Numbered from the stretch's first letter, positions 36,086 through 44,178 are shown. The stretch: 64,000 bases of DNA from CBDDLD01 sp965230605 (GCA_965230605.1 CBDDLD010000004.1:868001-932000), one strand, 5' to 3'. Numbers and translations are program-made. Notes: generated from the letters alone by a model not told the origin.

Positions 36086-36970
36086 ATGAATAAATATAAA
36101 TCCCACTTCCAGTTTTCAAAACAGCAACGGAGTGGGATTTTTATATTAATACTACTCATCGTTGGGGTTCAAGTATTGAGCAGGTGGATTGATTTTTCTC
36201 CGTCTCAGGTACCCTATAACGTACAAGAGTTACTAGCTTTAAACAAGAAGGTCCATACACTAAGGATAGCAGAAGCTGAAAAGCAAAAACCAAAACTATT
36301 TCCATTCAACCCAAATTTCATTACGGATTATAAAGGTTATGTACTGGGCATGTCAAACGAGGAAATCGATCGCTTACTGGCTTACAGAGCAAAAGATAAA
36401 TGGGTCAATTCTGTAAAACAATTTCAACAAGTCACTAAAGTATCAGATTCGCTATTGAATATTATAAGCCCTTATTTTAAATTTCCAGAATGGGTAGAAC
36501 ATTCAAGGACTAAAAAGAAATCATTTAAGGCATTTAATAATAGTCCTAAAACATACGATCAAAAGCATGACTTAAATAAGGCAACAGTTGAAGACCTCAA
36601 AGCAATCAATGGAATAGGGGATGTGCTATCACAACGTATAGTTCGCTATCGCAATAAGTTCAAAGGCGGTTTTATAGCCGATGTGCAGTTGACAGATATC
36701 CGTGGTCTGAAACCCGAAGTCATAGATAGATTAACAAATGAATTTACTGTGAAGACACCTCGGTCAATAATAAAGGTAGATCTCAATACTGCTACTGTTG
36801 AAGAACTAGTCACTATTCAACATATTGATTATGAAGTTGCGTATCATATTATAGAAGAACGTACCTTGAGAGAAGGGTTCAATTCCTTAGAAGAATTAAC
36901 AAAACTTGAAGATTTTCCTGTCGAAAAATATGAGATAATTAAATTATATTTGCAGTTGATAAAGCAATAA
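36086..36970 (+). CDS. ComEA-like helix-hairpin-helix DNA-binding membrane protein
   Basis: A 294-residue protein with one N-terminal membrane helix (SGIFILILLIVGVQVLSRW) and three helix-hairpin-helix domains: one at about residues 80-135 (degenerate), one at 165-225 (DLNKATVEDLKAINGIGDVLSQRIVRYRNKFKGGF), one at 230-290 (DLNTATVEELVTIQHIDYEVAYHIIEER). The middle HhH has the GIGDVLSQRI hairpin expected to grip DNA. ComEA proteins pull DNA through the periplasm in natural transformation; this tandem-HhH version is common in Bacteroidota where its role is less tested. It is 5 nt before the acyl-CoA dehydrogenase gene. Confidence 0.82.
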   Translation: MNKYKSHFQFSKQQRSGIFILILLIVGVQVLSRWIDFSPSQVPYNVQELLALNKKVHTLRIAEAEKQKPKLFPFNPNFITDYKGYVLGMSNEEIDRLLAYRAKDKWVNSVKQFQQVTKVSDSLLNIISPYFKFPEWVEHSRTKKKSFKAFNNSPKTYDQKHDLNKATVEDLKAINGIGDVLSQRIVRYRNKFKGGFIADVQLTDIRGLKPEVIDRLTNEFTVKTPRSIIKVDLNTATVEELVTIQHIDYEVAYHIIEERTLREGFNSLEELTKLEDFPVEKYEIIKLYLQLIKQ

Positions 36971-36975
36971 AATTT

Positions 36976-38142
36976 ATGTCGAAATTATACTTCACTGAAG
37001 AGCATCAATTATTTAGGGAAAGCCTACGCGATTTTTTACAAAAAGAAGTCGTTCCCCATATTGAGAAATGGGAAGAGACAGGAACGATAGATCGTTTTAT
37101 ATGGAAGAAATTTGGAGACATGGGTTACTTCGGATTAGCATATCCGGAGACCTATGGTGGACTAGATCTTGACCTGTTTTACACTGTCATTCTCCTAGAA
37201 GAGCTTCAGCGTATAAATTCTGGAGGTTTTGCAGCAGCTATATGGGCTCATGTTTATTTGGCAATGACCCATGTCAATAAGGAAGGCAATCATGATATAA
37301 AAGAGAAGTATTTAGCGCCAAGTATTTCAGGAGATAAAATAGGATGTTTATGTATTACAGAACCTTTTGGAGGGAGCGATGTAGCAGGAATGAGAACTAC
37401 AGCAGAAAGAGTTGGAGATACCTATGTTATCAATGGTTCTAAAACATTTATCACAAATGGCGTATACAGTGACTATCTGGTAGTTGCAGCCAAGACCAAT
37501 CCTGAACTTGGAAATAAAGGAATCAGCATTTTTGTTATAGATAGAGATACACCCGGGGTTTCTGCTACCAAATTAGAAAAGTTAGGTTGGAGAGCATCAG
37601 ATACAGGAGAGATCGCATTTGATAATGTAACTATTCCGGCATCTAATATCATGGGTGAGGAGAATAAAGGGTTTCCATACATCATGCAACATTTTGCTTT
37701 AGAGCGATTAATAATGGGAATAAATGCACATGCCAGAGCAGAGTTTGCATTAGAATATGCTAAACAGTATATGTCTGAAAGAACAGCTTTTGGAAAAACA
37801 ATAGATAGGTTTCAGGCATTAAGACATACAATGGCAGATTGCTACACTCAGATGGAAATATGCAAACAGTTTAATTATTATGTAGCAAATAGATTAAATG
37901 ATGGAGACTATGTAGTAAAAGAAGCTACCATGTCTAAGCTGCAATCCACAAAGATGGCAGATGATGTTATATATCAATGTCTTCAATTTTTAGGAGGCTA
38001 TGGATATATGGAAGAATACCCATTGGCACGCTTGTTACGCGACAGTCGATTGGGGCCTATTGGTGGAGGAACCTCAGAGATATTGAGAGAAATTATTGCC
38101 AAAATGATGATTGATAATAAGGATTATAAACCGGCTACTTGA
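36976..38142 (+). CDS. Acyl-CoA dehydrogenase, LCAD/IVD-type catalytic base
   Basis: A 388-residue FAD enzyme: CITEPFGGSDVAGM and FITNGVYSD (FAD and substrate contacts), ERTAFGKTIDRFQALRH (FAD dimer contact) and QFLGGYGYMEEYPLARLLRDSR. In the common MCAD type the catalytic base is the Glu of YEGT; here that stretch is IGGGTSEI with a glycine (G364) in that place. As in long-chain and isovaleryl enzymes, the base is instead probably E243 in FALERLIMG on helix G. Substrate chain length is not predictable. Usually part of beta-oxidation; here it has no etf neighbours. Confidence 0.9.
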   Translation: MSKLYFTEEHQLFRESLRDFLQKEVVPHIEKWEETGTIDRFIWKKFGDMGYFGLAYPETYGGLDLDLFYTVILLEELQRINSGGFAAAIWAHVYLAMTHVNKEGNHDIKEKYLAPSISGDKIGCLCITEPFGGSDVAGMRTTAERVGDTYVINGSKTFITNGVYSDYLVVAAKTNPELGNKGISIFVIDRDTPGVSATKLEKLGWRASDTGEIAFDNVTIPASNIMGEENKGFPYIMQHFALERLIMGINAHARAEFALEYAKQYMSERTAFGKTIDRFQALRHTMADCYTQMEICKQFNYYVANRLNDGDYVVKEATMSKLQSTKMADDVIYQCLQFLGGYGYMEEYPLARLLRDSRLGPIGGGTSEILREIIAKMMIDNKDYKPAT

Positions 38143-38247
38143 TATCGTTTTTATCATTTTCGGTAAAAATTGTTTATTTTTCATCACCACAAAGGTGATA
38201 AGCTTGCTGCTTATATTCAGGCTTTAACCCCATAAATCTTAACCTTT

Positions 38248-39681
38248 ATGAGGCACTTAAAATTTACACGCGTCAACTCAGTACTATTCCTGCTTATGGT
38301 TGCAGTGCAAGGCTTGGTCTTCTCTCAAACTGAACTTAAAAATAAGATTGTTGATTTTACTACGCTTTTGCCATTGGAAAATGCGAGCATCTATGTAAAG
38401 AATACGACTATAGGTACGGTAAGTAATTCTGATGGAAAGTTTGTCCTTTTAGTGCCTGATAGTTTTAAGAAGGATACCTTGATTATTTCCTCAATAGGCT
38501 ATAAAACGTTTAAGACAACTATTGAAGATTTTGATAGTAGCTTGGACATCTTTTTAGATCCTGAGATCGCTGCCTTAGATGAGGTCCTTTTAGTAGCAGA
38601 AAAACGACCAGAAACAGGTAATGATATTGTTCTAAAGGCACTAAAAGAATTACCAGATAACTTGCCCAACACGCCTTATCTTCAAAAAGGATTTCTAAGA
38701 CATAAAGAACGTAATAGAAATGAATTTAAATGGTTGATCGAAAGTGCGATCACCATGTATGACGATTCTACATATATAAATGGTACTACAGAAAACCTTA
38801 GAATTAATGTAGATGAGGTTCGGAAGAGCTATGACCTTAGAGATGTAGATAGTATCTTGTCTTATTACTCATATCTTAAAAACAACGCTAAAAATGTAAG
38901 GCTCACCACAAAGAAATTAAGGAGAGATACCATAAAAACAGCATCATTGATAAAAGCTATAAAATGGAATGATACTAGAGTCAATGGATTACAAAATTTA
39001 TTCGAAGGGAAATTAAACTTACTTCGTAATTCAAAATTATCAAATGCGCTTTTTGGTGAAGATATTTTAAATAAACACCAATTTGATCTCGATACTATTT
39101 TAGTAGATAATGAGAGAAAACTTTATAAGATTAAAATATCTGGAAGCGAAGATATGGTCGGTTTAGATACAGAAGGGATATATAATGAAGGCTATGAGGC
39201 AAAAGGTTGGATCTACATCTATTGGGATAATTTCGCAGTGAAGAAAATAGAGTATGAGTTAGTGGCTGCTTCTAATGCTCAAAAGATTAGAAGTAAAACC
39301 TTATTCGGAACGGATGTTAATCATAAGCTAGTTATTTCATATCTAGAGTTTGAAGGTAAGATGTACCCAAACTATTTATACTACGAAACACCTAAACTTG
39401 TTAATGCCGGAAAATCAGAAGACGATGAAATTAAAGATAAGTCAAAGATAGATTATGGCGAGCGTTATTATAATACTGTACAAGAGATACTCTTTTCTGA
39501 AATTATCTTAGATGAAGACCTAATAAATGCTTCACTCAATAAAACGTGGGATCCGGATATTTTCTCACCAAAGCCTTATAATAATGCATTCTGGAAAAAT
39601 TACAATGTGATTCTAGAGAGTGAAGAAGATGAAAAACTAATAAAAGACCTCACAAAGAAAGCGACACTATTTAAACAATAG
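38248..39681 (+). CDS. CarboxypepD_reg-like domain outer-envelope protein
   Basis: A 477-residue exported protein: signal peptide (LFLLMVAVQGLVFSQT), then a carboxypeptidase-regulatory-like Ig fold (KIVDFTTLLPLENASIYVKNTTIGTVSNSDGKFVLLVP, residues 28-65, and SSIGYKTF), the adaptor domain that precedes many Bacteroidota outer-membrane proteins. The remaining 380 residues are mixed strand-rich segments and are not recognised; related proteins are annotated only by the first domain. No barrel end signature is evident. Stand-alone gene upstream of the rpsU promoter. Confidence 0.75.
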   Translation: MRHLKFTRVNSVLFLLMVAVQGLVFSQTELKNKIVDFTTLLPLENASIYVKNTTIGTVSNSDGKFVLLVPDSFKKDTLIISSIGYKTFKTTIEDFDSSLDIFLDPEIAALDEVLLVAEKRPETGNDIVLKALKELPDNLPNTPYLQKGFLRHKERNRNEFKWLIESAITMYDDSTYINGTTENLRINVDEVRKSYDLRDVDSILSYYSYLKNNAKNVRLTTKKLRRDTIKTASLIKAIKWNDTRVNGLQNLFEGKLNLLRNSKLSNALFGEDILNKHQFDLDTILVDNERKLYKIKISGSEDMVGLDTEGIYNEGYEAKGWIYIYWDNFAVKKIEYELVAASNAQKIRSKTLFGTDVNHKLVISYLEFEGKMYPNYLYYETPKLVNAGKSEDDEIKDKSKIDYGERYYNTVQEILFSEIILDEDLINASLNKTWDPDIFSPKPYNNAFWKNYNVILESEEDEKLIKDLTKKATLFKQ

Positions 39682-39700
39682 TAAAAAAGCTTGTTATTTG

Positions 39701-39731
39701 TTTTGAGATATTAAATTCCTTAGTATATTTG
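39701..39731 (+). promoter_or_regulatory. Bacteroidota-type promoter of rpsU
   Basis: TTTTG (39701-39705), 18 nt, TATATTTG (39724-39731). Both boxes match the consensus of the primary sigma factor in this phylum (TTTG, 17-23 nt, TAnnTTTG). Transcription would start near 39736-39739, giving a leader of about 30 nt. Confidence 0.8.
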
Positions 39732-39752
39732 CAGCCTGAAATTCTAAAAGAG

Positions 39753-39759
39753 AGGAGGT
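39753..39759 (+). promoter_or_regulatory. Strong Shine-Dalgarno of rpsU
   Basis: AGGAGGT, complementary to the 16S rRNA 3' end (ACCUCCU), 8 nt before the ATG at 39768. It decides the start against the upstream TTG at 39729. Almost no other gene in the window has one. Confidence 0.88.
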
Positions 39760-39767
39760 TAAGAGCT

Positions 39768-39962
39768 ATGTTAATAATACCAATAAAAGAAGGAGAAAAT
39801 ATAGATAGAGCGCTAAAGCGTTTTAAGAGAAAGTTTGATAAGACTGGTACTAAGCGTCAATTACAAGCACGTAAGCAGTTCACTAAGCCTTCTGTAAAGC
39901 GTAGAGCTGAAATACAAAAAGCACAATACATTCAAAGACTTAGAGATCAAGAAGATATTTAG
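39768..39962 (+). CDS. rpsU: 30S ribosomal protein bS21
   Basis: A 64-residue basic protein (MLIIPIKEGENIDRALKRFK, then KRQLQARKQFTKPSVKRRAEIQ), the usual bS21 length for Flavobacteriia. A longer frame from TTG 39729 exists but would place the Shine-Dalgarno inside the gene and start on the -7 box, so it is rejected. In Flavobacterium ribosomes bS21, with bS18 and bS6, hides the anti-Shine-Dalgarno; rpsU itself keeps a strong Shine-Dalgarno so its translation rises when bS21 is missing. This gene has exactly that signal and its own promoter and terminator. Confidence 0.95.
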   Translation: MLIIPIKEGENIDRALKRFKRKFDKTGTKRQLQARKQFTKPSVKRRAEIQKAQYIQRLRDQEDI

Positions 39963-39981
39963 TCTCAAATTGACACAATAT

Positions 39982-40012
39982 AAAAATCCCGCTGAATGCG
40001 GGATTTTTTTTG
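39982..40012 (+). terminator. Rho-independent terminator of rpsU
   Basis: Stem AAAAATCCCGC (39982-39992), loop TGAAT, GCGGGATTTTT (39998-40008), continuing as a T-run (TTT). 20 nt after the rpsU stop. Confidence 0.92.
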
Positions 40013-40072
40013 GATTAATTATTCCTATAGATAAAATCATTACATTTAATCAAACCTTAATTATTCGCTTTA

Positions 40073-40963
40073 GTGACCATTCAAGCATTTTCAGATTATT
40101 TATTATTAGAGAAGAAATACTCTAAACATACTGTTACTGCTTATATAAGAGATTTAGAAGCATTTCAGACCTTTATAGATGTTGAACATTCCGGGCAATC
40201 TATATCAAATGCAAAGTATGTAATTATAAGACATTGGATTGTAGCACTTGTGGACCAGGGACTTACTAATCGATCAGTTAACAGAAAAGTATCCTCTTTA
40301 AATTCGTACTATAAATTTTTACAGAAAACAGATACAATAACTACCAACCCACTCAAGGGACATAAGGCATTAAAAGTAGCTAAGAAAGTCCAAGTCCCTT
40401 TTTCAGAAATAGAAATGAAAGATGTTATAGAGCGATTGTCTGAAGATAAAAGTTTTAATACACTCCGAGATCGCTTAATTGTAGAGCTTTTTTATGCTAC
40501 CGGAATACGACGAATAGAATTGATAGAGCTTAAGATATCAGATATTGATTTGCAGGGAAAAACACTAAAGGTTTTAGGAAAGAGAAATAAGGAGCGATAT
40601 ATACCGTTAATAGATAGTGTTGTGGAAACTATAAAAGGGTATTTGGATTACCGACATAGGTTACCTGAAATAATAGATACGGACTATTTATTTTTAACTA
40701 AAAAAGGACATAAAATTTATGAAATGCTTGTTTACCGAATTATAAATAAGTATTTTAGTAAAGCATCCTCTAAGCTAAAATGTAGTCCGCATGTTCTAAG
40801 GCACTCATTTGCGACACATTTGCTTAATGAAGGAGCAGATATAAACGCAGTTAAGGAACTTCTTGGTCATACAAGTTTGGCAGCCACACAAGTATACACG
40901 CATAGTAGTATAGCCGAACTAAAAAAAGTATACTCTAAATCGCACCCAAGAAACCTTAAATAA
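40073..40963 (+). CDS. Tyrosine recombinase XerC/XerD-type
   Basis: A 296-residue tyrosine recombinase starting at GTG 40073 (the frame has no ATG before MTIQAFSDYL). Catalytic residues are all present: R146 (ATGIRRIEL), K170 (GKRNKERYIPL), H240 and R243 (SPHVLRHSFATHLL), H266 (LLGHTSLAATQ) and nucleophile Y275. The N-terminal SAM-like domain (residues 1-85) is of the XerCD type. It resolves chromosome dimers at dif with a partner. The location between rpsU and hpf is standard for the chromosomal gene, so it is not a mobile integrase. The choice of XerC or XerD is not settled here. Confidence 0.88.
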   Translation: MTIQAFSDYLLLEKKYSKHTVTAYIRDLEAFQTFIDVEHSGQSISNAKYVIIRHWIVALVDQGLTNRSVNRKVSSLNSYYKFLQKTDTITTNPLKGHKALKVAKKVQVPFSEIEMKDVIERLSEDKSFNTLRDRLIVELFYATGIRRIELIELKISDIDLQGKTLKVLGKRNKERYIPLIDSVVETIKGYLDYRHRLPEIIDTDYLFLTKKGHKIYEMLVYRIINKYFSKASSKLKCSPHVLRHSFATHLLNEGADINAVKELLGHTSLAATQVYTHSSIAELKKVYSKSHPRNLK

Positions 40964-40993
40964 ATTAACGTCTAACCAAATAAATGTATGCGT

Positions 40994-41296
40994 ATGAAAG
41001 TAAACACCCAATCTGTAAATTTTGTTGCGGACAAGAAGTTGATAGATTTCATTCAAAAACGAATGGATAAGTTAGATTTATTTTACGATAAGATTATTCA
41101 ATCTGATGTGTATTTAAAGGTTGAAAATACCAGTGATAAAGAAAATAAAATAGTTGAAGCTAAAGTCAGTGTGCCGGGAGATAGTTTTATTGTTAAAAAG
41201 CAATGTAAGACTTTTGAAGAAGGAGCCGATACCGCAGCTTCTTCTCTAGAACGTTTATTAAAAAAGCGAAAGCAAAAATTACGTTCATATATCTAA
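40994..41296 (+). CDS. hpf: Ribosome hibernation-promoting factor HPF/RaiA (short form)
   Basis: A 100-residue protein starting at ATG 40994 (MKVNTQSVNF); the upstream ATG at 40988 would add only two residues and is less likely. It has the RaiA-like beta-alpha-beta-beta-beta-alpha fold: NFVADKKLIDFIQKRMDKL, then KVENTSDKENKIVEAKVSVPG and SLERLLKKRKQKLRSYI. There is no C-terminal dimerisation domain, so it is the short type that binds the 30S decoding centre in starvation and either stabilises 70S or acts with a partner to form 100S. It lies 30 nt after the recombinase gene and before the tRNA operon. Confidence 0.9.
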   Translation: MKVNTQSVNFVADKKLIDFIQKRMDKLDLFYDKIIQSDVYLKVENTSDKENKIVEAKVSVPGDSFIVKKQCKTFEEGADTAASSLERLLKKRKQKLRSYI

Positions 41297-41315
41297 TAAA
41301 ATTTTTTCAAAAATG

Positions 41316-41346
41316 TTTTGAATAAAAAAATAAAACACTACATTTG
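41316..41346 (+). promoter_or_regulatory. Strong Bacteroidota promoter of the tRNA/tuf operon
   Basis: TTTTG (41316-41320), 18 nt, TACATTTG (41339-41346), both consensus, 63 nt upstream of the first tRNA. Transcription would start around 41351-41354. Confidence 0.85.
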
Positions 41347-41347
41347 C

Positions 41348-41374
41348 AGTCCGTTAGAAATAGCGGACTTTTTT
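41348..41374 (+). terminator. Terminator-like hairpin at the very 5' end of the tRNA operon transcript
   Basis: AGTCCG (41348-41353), loop TTAGAAATAG, CGGACT (41364-41369), then TTTTTT. It starts at the predicted transcription start, so either the transcript has a protective 5' hairpin or it is a premature terminator (attenuator). The stem is only 6 bp. Confidence 0.45.
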
Positions 41375-41409
41375 ATGCTGAAAATTTGGTATAAATAAGG
41401 TTTGAAAAA

Positions 41410-41483
41410 GCCGATATAGCTCAGCTGGCTAGAGCAGCTGATTTGTAATCAGCAGGTCGTGGGTTCGAGTCCCTCTATCGGCT
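41410..41483 (+). tRNA. tRNA-Thr (anticodon TGT), copy 1
   Basis: 74-nt cloverleaf: acceptor GCCGATA pairs with TATCGGC; anticodon stem CTGAT/ATCAG with loop TTTGTAA, anticodon TGT; T-arm GGTTCGAGTCC. CCA is not encoded. Identical copy at 59402. Confidence 0.95.
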
Positions 41484-41511
41484 CAAGTTCTTAGAAAATA
41501 TTGAATGTTTT

Positions 41512-41594
41512 GGGGAGATACTCAAGCGGCCAACGAGGACGGACTGTAACTCCGTTGTCTTTCGACTTCGCAGGTTCGAATCCTGCTCTCCCCA
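41512..41594 (+). tRNA. tRNA-Tyr (anticodon GTA)
   Basis: 83-nt class II tRNA with a long variable arm (TTGTCTTTCGACTTCG region). Acceptor GGGGAGA pairs with TCTCCCC; anticodon stem ACGGA/TCCGT with loop CTGTAAC, anticodon GTA. CCA not encoded. Confidence 0.94.
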
Positions 41595-41629
41595 CTTAAA
41601 CATGATCTGATTTATATATCAGATAAAAA

Positions 41630-41702
41630 GCGGGAGTAGCTCAGTTGGTAGAGCGTCAGCCTTCCAAGCTGAATGTCGCCGGTTCGAACCCGGTCTCCCG
41701 CT
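41630..41702 (+). tRNA. tRNA-Gly (anticodon TCC)
   Basis: 73-nt tRNA. Acceptor GCGGGAG pairs with CTCCCGC; anticodon stem TCAGC/GCTGA with loop CTTCCAA, anticodon TCC. CCA not encoded. Confidence 0.95.
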
Positions 41703-41711
41703 CAAAAAACT

Positions 41712-41725
41712 CCTGCGAAGGCAGG
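41712..41725. repeat. Small CCTGC-GAAG-GCAGG hairpin between tRNA genes
   Basis: A 5-bp hairpin with a GAAG loop, sitting between tRNA-Gly and tRNA-Thr. CCTGCGAAGGCAGG-type hairpins are seen repeatedly in flavobacterial intergenic regions, so this may be a REP-like fragment or an RNA-processing stem. No second copy found in the window. Confidence 0.35.
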
Positions 41726-41792
41726 CGTCTCTTCTTTCAATTAAAACATCTTTTTTAAGATTTTTTGAAGGTTGCAGGAATAAACACTTTAC

Positions 41793-41864
41793 GCCGGTGT
41801 AGCTCAGGGGTAGAGCGTTTCCTTGGTAAGGAAGAGGTCACGGGTTCAAATCCCGTCATTGGCT
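41793..41864 (+). tRNA. tRNA-Thr (anticodon GGT)
   Basis: 72-nt tRNA. Acceptor GCCGGTG pairs with CATTGGC including two G-U pairs; anticodon stem TTTCC/GGAAG (one G-T pair) with loop TTGGTAA, anticodon GGT. CCA not encoded. Directly upstream of tuf (60 nt), so co-transcribed with it. Confidence 0.92.
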
Positions 41865-41923
41865 CAGTTTTGAAACAATAAATTTGAACACTAATATTTA
41901 ATTAAGATTAAAATAAATTAAAA

Positions 41924-43111
41924 ATGGCAAAGGAAACTTTTGATCGTTCGAAACCACACCTTAATATAGGTACTATCGGACACGTTGATCACGGTAAAAC
42001 AACTCTAACTGCTGCGATTACAACTGTATTAGCTGATGCAGGTTTATCTGAGAAGAGAGATTTCGATACTATCGATAATGCTCCTGAAGAAAAAGAGAGA
42101 GGTATTACAATTAATACATCTCATGTTGAGTACCAAACAGCTAACCGTCACTACGCTCACGTTGACTGTCCAGGTCACGCGGATTACGTAAAGAACATGG
42201 TTACTGGTGCTGCTCAAATGGACGGTGCTATTTTAGTTGTTGCTGCAACAGATGGTCCTATGCCACAAACTCGTGAGCACATCCTTTTAGGTCGTCAGGT
42301 AGGTATTCCTAGAATTGTTGTATTCATGAACAAAGTGGATATGGTCGACGATGAGGAATTATTAGAATTAGTAGAAATGGAAATCAGAGACTTATTATCT
42401 TTCTACGAATATGATGGAGATAATGGTCCTGTAATTGCTGGTTCTGCATTAGGTGCTTTAAATGGTGAGCAAAAATGGGTAGATACAGTAATGGAATTAA
42501 TGGAAGCTGTTGATACTTGGATTGAATTACCAAAGCGTGATGTAGATAAGGACTTCTTAATGCCTATCGAAGATGTATTCTCAATTACTGGTCGTGGTAC
42601 TGTTGCAACTGGACGTATTGAAACAGGTGTAGCTAACACTGGAGACCCAGTTGAAATCATTGGTATGGGTGCTGAGAAATTAACTTCTACTATTACAGGG
42701 GTTGAGATGTTCCGTAAGATATTAGATAGAGGAGAAGCTGGTGATAACGTAGGTATCTTATTAAGAGGTATCGAAAAATCAGACATCTCTAGAGGTATGG
42801 TAATTACAAAACCTGGTTCTGTAACACCACACGCTAAATTTAAAGCAGAGGTTTATATCCTTAAAAAAGAAGAAGGTGGTCGTCACACGCCATTCCATAA
42901 TAACTACCGTCCACAGTTCTATGTACGTACAACTGACGTAACAGGAAACATTGTACTTCCTGATGGAGTTGAAATGGTAATGCCTGGTGATAACCTTACA
43001 ATTACAGTAGAGCTTATCCAACCAATTGCAATGAACGTAGGTTTACGTTTCGCTATCCGTGAAGGTGGTAGAACAGTTGGTGCTGGTCAGGTAACTGAAA
43101 TTTTAGACTAA
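41924..43111 (+). CDS. tuf: Elongation factor Tu
   Basis: A 395-residue GTPase: G1 GHVDHGKT (19-26), switch II DCPGHADYV, NKVD specificity loop, SALGALNG G5-like loop, then the two beta-barrel domains. The effector region RGITINTSH is canonical. It brings aminoacyl-tRNA to the ribosome. No Shine-Dalgarno precedes it; the leader (AAATTAAAA before ATG) is A-rich, as expected for Bacteroidota. It is in the conserved order tRNA cluster, tuf, trnW, secE, nusG, and the tRNA promoter at 41316 drives it. Codon use is strongly biased, as for highly expressed genes. Confidence 0.98.
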   Translation: MAKETFDRSKPHLNIGTIGHVDHGKTTLTAAITTVLADAGLSEKRDFDTIDNAPEEKERGITINTSHVEYQTANRHYAHVDCPGHADYVKNMVTGAAQMDGAILVVAATDGPMPQTREHILLGRQVGIPRIVVFMNKVDMVDDEELLELVEMEIRDLLSFYEYDGDNGPVIAGSALGALNGEQKWVDTVMELMEAVDTWIELPKRDVDKDFLMPIEDVFSITGRGTVATGRIETGVANTGDPVEIIGMGAEKLTSTITGVEMFRKILDRGEAGDNVGILLRGIEKSDISRGMVITKPGSVTPHAKFKAEVYILKKEEGGRHTPFHNNYRPQFYVRTTDVTGNIVLPDGVEMVMPGDNLTITVELIQPIAMNVGLRFAIREGGRTVGAGQVTEILD

Positions 43112-43133
43112 TAATATAAGTTAAATATTAATT

Positions 43134-43166
43134 AAGGTGTCTTGCGTCAAAAATGCAAGACGCCTT
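43134..43166 (+). other. Stem-loop between tuf and tRNA-Trp
   Basis: AAGGTGTCTTGC (43134-43145) and GCAAGACGCCTT (43155-43166) form a 12-bp stem with one G-T pair and a 9-nt loop. No good T-run follows (GATTTATATTT), so it is more likely an RNA processing or partial-termination element separating tuf from the trnW-secE message. Confidence 0.55.
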
Positions 43167-43177
43167 GATTTATATTT

Positions 43178-43250
43178 ACGGGTTTAGCTCAGTTGGTAGA
43201 GCACTGGTCTCCAAAACCAGGTGTCGGGAGTTCGAGTCTCTCAACCCGTG
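43178..43250 (+). tRNA. tRNA-Trp (anticodon CCA)
   Basis: 73-nt tRNA. Acceptor ACGGGTT pairs with AACCCGT, discriminator G; anticodon stem CTGGT/ACCAG with loop CTCCAAA, anticodon CCA. It lies between tuf and secE, its standard place. Confidence 0.95.
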
Positions 43251-43329
43251 CAAGATTAAAAACAGCCGGTGAGAAGTACTGAAGAATGAAAAATGAAAGA
43301 AGAACTTACCGTATAAAACACAAAATCAA

Positions 43330-43524
43330 ATGGCAGGAATAGTTACATATGTAAAAGAATCTTTTGATGAATTGAAGAACCATGTTACTTGGACCCCTTG
43401 GACAGAAGCACAACGGTTAACTGTAGTAGTAGCAGTTTTTTCTATCATATTTTCTCTAGCTATTTGGGGTGTAGATACTGTATTTAGTAGAGTAATTGAA
43501 GCATATTTTAGCTGGATCAAGTAA
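43330..43524 (+). CDS. secE: Preprotein translocase subunit SecE
   Basis: A 64-residue single-helix membrane protein: amphipathic N-terminus YVKESFDELKNHVTWTPWTEAQRLT, then the membrane helix VVVAVFSIIFSLAIWGVDTVF. Clamps SecY in the SecYEG channel. Size is normal for the one-helix type. It is 24 nt before nusG. Confidence 0.95.
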   Translation: MAGIVTYVKESFDELKNHVTWTPWTEAQRLTVVVAVFSIIFSLAIWGVDTVFSRVIEAYFSWIK

Positions 43525-43548
43525 CAAAGAATAACAACAACAGGATAT

Positions 43549-44106
43549 ATGTCTGAAAATAGTGGAAATAAGAAGTGGTACGTTGTTAGAGCTGTAAGTG
43601 GACAGGAAAACAAAATCAAGACTTATATAGAAAATGAAATTTCTAGATTAGGTCTTCAAGATTATGTAGATCAAGTATTAGTCCCTACAGAAAAAGTTAT
43701 TCAAATCCGTAATGGAAAGAAAATAAACAAGGAGAGAGTATACTTTCCGGGTTATATAATGATACAGGCCAACCTTAGTGGTGAAATTCCTCATATAATT
43801 AAATCCATAACCAATGTTATCGGGTTTTTAGGAGAAACAAAAGGTGGTGATCCTGTACCGTTAAGACAGTCTGAAGTAAATAGAATGTTAGGTAAAGTAG
43901 ATGAATTAGCCCTAGAAGCAGATGCTAATGTTGCTATACCATATACAGTAGGAGAGACTGTAAAAGTAATCGACGGGCCATTTAATGGTTTCGACGGTAC
44001 TATAGAAAAGATAAACGAAGAAAAGCGTAAGCTAGAAGTAATGGTGAAAATTTTCGGTAGAAAAACACCATTAGAGCTAAGCTATATGCAAGTTGAAAAG
44101 TTATAA
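43549..44106 (+). CDS. nusG: Transcription termination/antitermination factor NusG
   Basis: A 185-residue protein with the NGN domain (KKWYVVRAVSGQENKIKTYIENEI, PGYIMIQANLSGE) and a C-terminal KOW domain (VGETVKVIDGPFNGFDGTIEKIN). It binds RNA polymerase to suppress pausing and couples to Rho or S10. Located between secE and rplK as usual. No insertion as in the Bacteroides LoaP/UpxY-type paralogues, so this is the housekeeping copy. Confidence 0.97.
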   Translation: MSENSGNKKWYVVRAVSGQENKIKTYIENEISRLGLQDYVDQVLVPTEKVIQIRNGKKINKERVYFPGYIMIQANLSGEIPHIIKSITNVIGFLGETKGGDPVPLRQSEVNRMLGKVDELALEADANVAIPYTVGETVKVIDGPFNGFDGTIEKINEEKRKLEVMVKIFGRKTPLELSYMQVEKL

Positions 44107-44178
44107 TAATTGTTACAAGAAAGTTAGCGTTGTTTTCTTAAGCTTCCAAAAATAGAAAACCGCATTAATTATTTTAAA

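Noticed and set aside
39729..39962. A longer bS21 starting at TTG 39729
   Set aside because: It would start on the promoter -7 box and place the Shine-Dalgarno inside the gene; the 64-residue form is the family's usual size.
40073..40963. The tyrosine recombinase as an integrase of a mobile element
   Set aside because: It sits between rpsU and hpf in the usual chromosomal order, next to core genes, with no att-like direct repeats or cargo.
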